Below, piece after piece: positions 63,480-64,000 of a DNA stretch of 64,000 nt. The notes beneath the pieces were generated by a model. The model did no database searches. It was not told where the DNA came from and saw only the letters and a program-made list of their open reading frames with translations. The position numbers were made by a program, and so were the translations under genes. This DNA comes from Zychaea mexicana (taxonomy: Eukaryota > Mucoromycota > Mucoromycetes > Mucorales > Lichtheimiaceae). The first letter of the stretch is position 1. Every line of letters begins with the position of its first letter. Where the stretch lies: the NCBI RefSeq assembly GCF_025766255.1, contig NW_026516846.1, positions 1 through 64,000 of the forward strand, written 5' to 3'.

Positions 63480-63705
63480 GGACTACCCGTAGCAGCAGAA
63501 GCAGTGGCAGCAGCAGCAGCAGTGGCAGTAGCAGCAGCAGCAGTAGCAGCAGCAGCAGTGGCAGTAGCAGCAGTGGTAGCAGTAGCAGCAGTGACAGTAG
63601 CAGCATTGGCAGTAGCAGTAGTAGCGGCAGTAGCAGCAGTGGCAGTAGCAGCAGCAGCAGTGGCAGTAACAGCGGTAGCAGTGGTAGCAGCGGCGGTATG
63701 TAGTA
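63480..63705. repeat. imperfect (AGC/AGT/GGC)n trinucleotide tract
   Basis: About 225 bases of triplets of the form AGC, AGT and GGC. It is open in all three plus frames (poly-Ser/Gly, poly-Ala/Val, or Gln-like), so the Ser-rich 110-codon frame starting at 63371 is not good evidence for a gene. Confidence 0.85.
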
Positions 63706-63825
63706 GTAATCCCTGATATTGTTGTACATATTGCGTTAATTTCAGGTTCGAAATTGTGTCTACCTTTTTTACAATACAAAACTTATGACTGCAATTTCCA
63801 TTGATCGGCGAGAAGCATCACAAGA

Positions 63826-63848
63826 ATATATATATATATATATATATT
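63826..63848. repeat. (TA)n microsatellite
   Basis: A pure TA run of about 22 bases near the right edge. Confidence 0.85.
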
Positions 63849-64000
63849 CATGTAAACCGGTGACGTATGCCAAAATATAATAAAAAAGAAGGGCCTCCTT
63901 CTACACGATAAAAATATTGCTACATAATCAAAAGACCAGTGCATAGAAAAACTTTGTCTACGTATAAAATTAAATTTGGCTCGTGTTATTGCGATGGACA

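Overview
This window looks like nuclear DNA of a filamentous fungus, most likely Mucoromycota (Mucorales). Genes have several short introns of about 50 to 100 bases with GT/AG borders and consistent phases. Proteins carry long Ser/Thr/Gln/Pro simple-sequence tracts. Some gene families (expanded F-box/LRR-like proteins, and a SWIM-finger transposon family) also fit that group. No rRNA, tRNA or CRISPR array was found. The order assignment is inferred from gene style and recalled family resemblance, not from a search.

Layout. 1-6.5 kb: gene-poor, with three degenerate minisatellites, a pyrimidine tract and a decayed F-box/LRR-like gene. 6.6-28.3 kb: a dense block of eight spliced genes: a mitochondrial carrier (FAD/folate type, -), a Sec2-type Rab exchange factor (+), an STB6-like protein (-), SRP receptor beta (+), a Sut1-type sugar/H+ symporter (-), an alpha-arrestin with a PPxY motif (+), a CASTOR/GATSL-like ACT-domain protein (-) and a DAG-lipase-like class 3 lipase (-). 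28.3-36.7 kb: mostly non-coding, with one homeodomain transcription factor (-). 36.7-45.0 kb: a transposon nest. 45-47.9 kb: no gene seen. 47.9-60.3 kb: a second gene block, all on +: an MTH1-like Nudix hydrolase, a questin-oxidase-like protein, a dead TPR/F-box/LRR gene, V-ATPase subunit C, a WHI2-like BTB protein, a tiny prefoldin-like (ASDURF-like) protein and a DUF2470 membrane protein. 60.3-64 kb: a dead SWIM-finger transposon protein split by a 705-bp MITE, then microsatellites.

The main find is the 36.7-45.0 kb nest. Two mariner-like copies lie in inverted orientation around a gene whose product resembles the catalytic domain of serine recombinases. That gene is cut by three unrelated insertions: an AT-rich block with paired hairpins (possibly mitochondrial DNA), an 866-bp hAT-like MITE with an exact 10-bp flanking repeat, and a 1,940-bp CACTG-ended element with a 3-bp flanking repeat. 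With the three insertions and the introns set aside on paper, the remaining segments keep one open frame of 287 codons including the stop, so the insertions look recent.

How the genes relate. Most are unconnected housekeeping genes. A recurring theme is secretion and membrane traffic (SEC2, SRP receptor beta, arrestin, V-ATPase C) and nutrient/TORC1-related regulation (CASTOR-like, WHI2-like). This is a loose observation, not evidence of a cluster.
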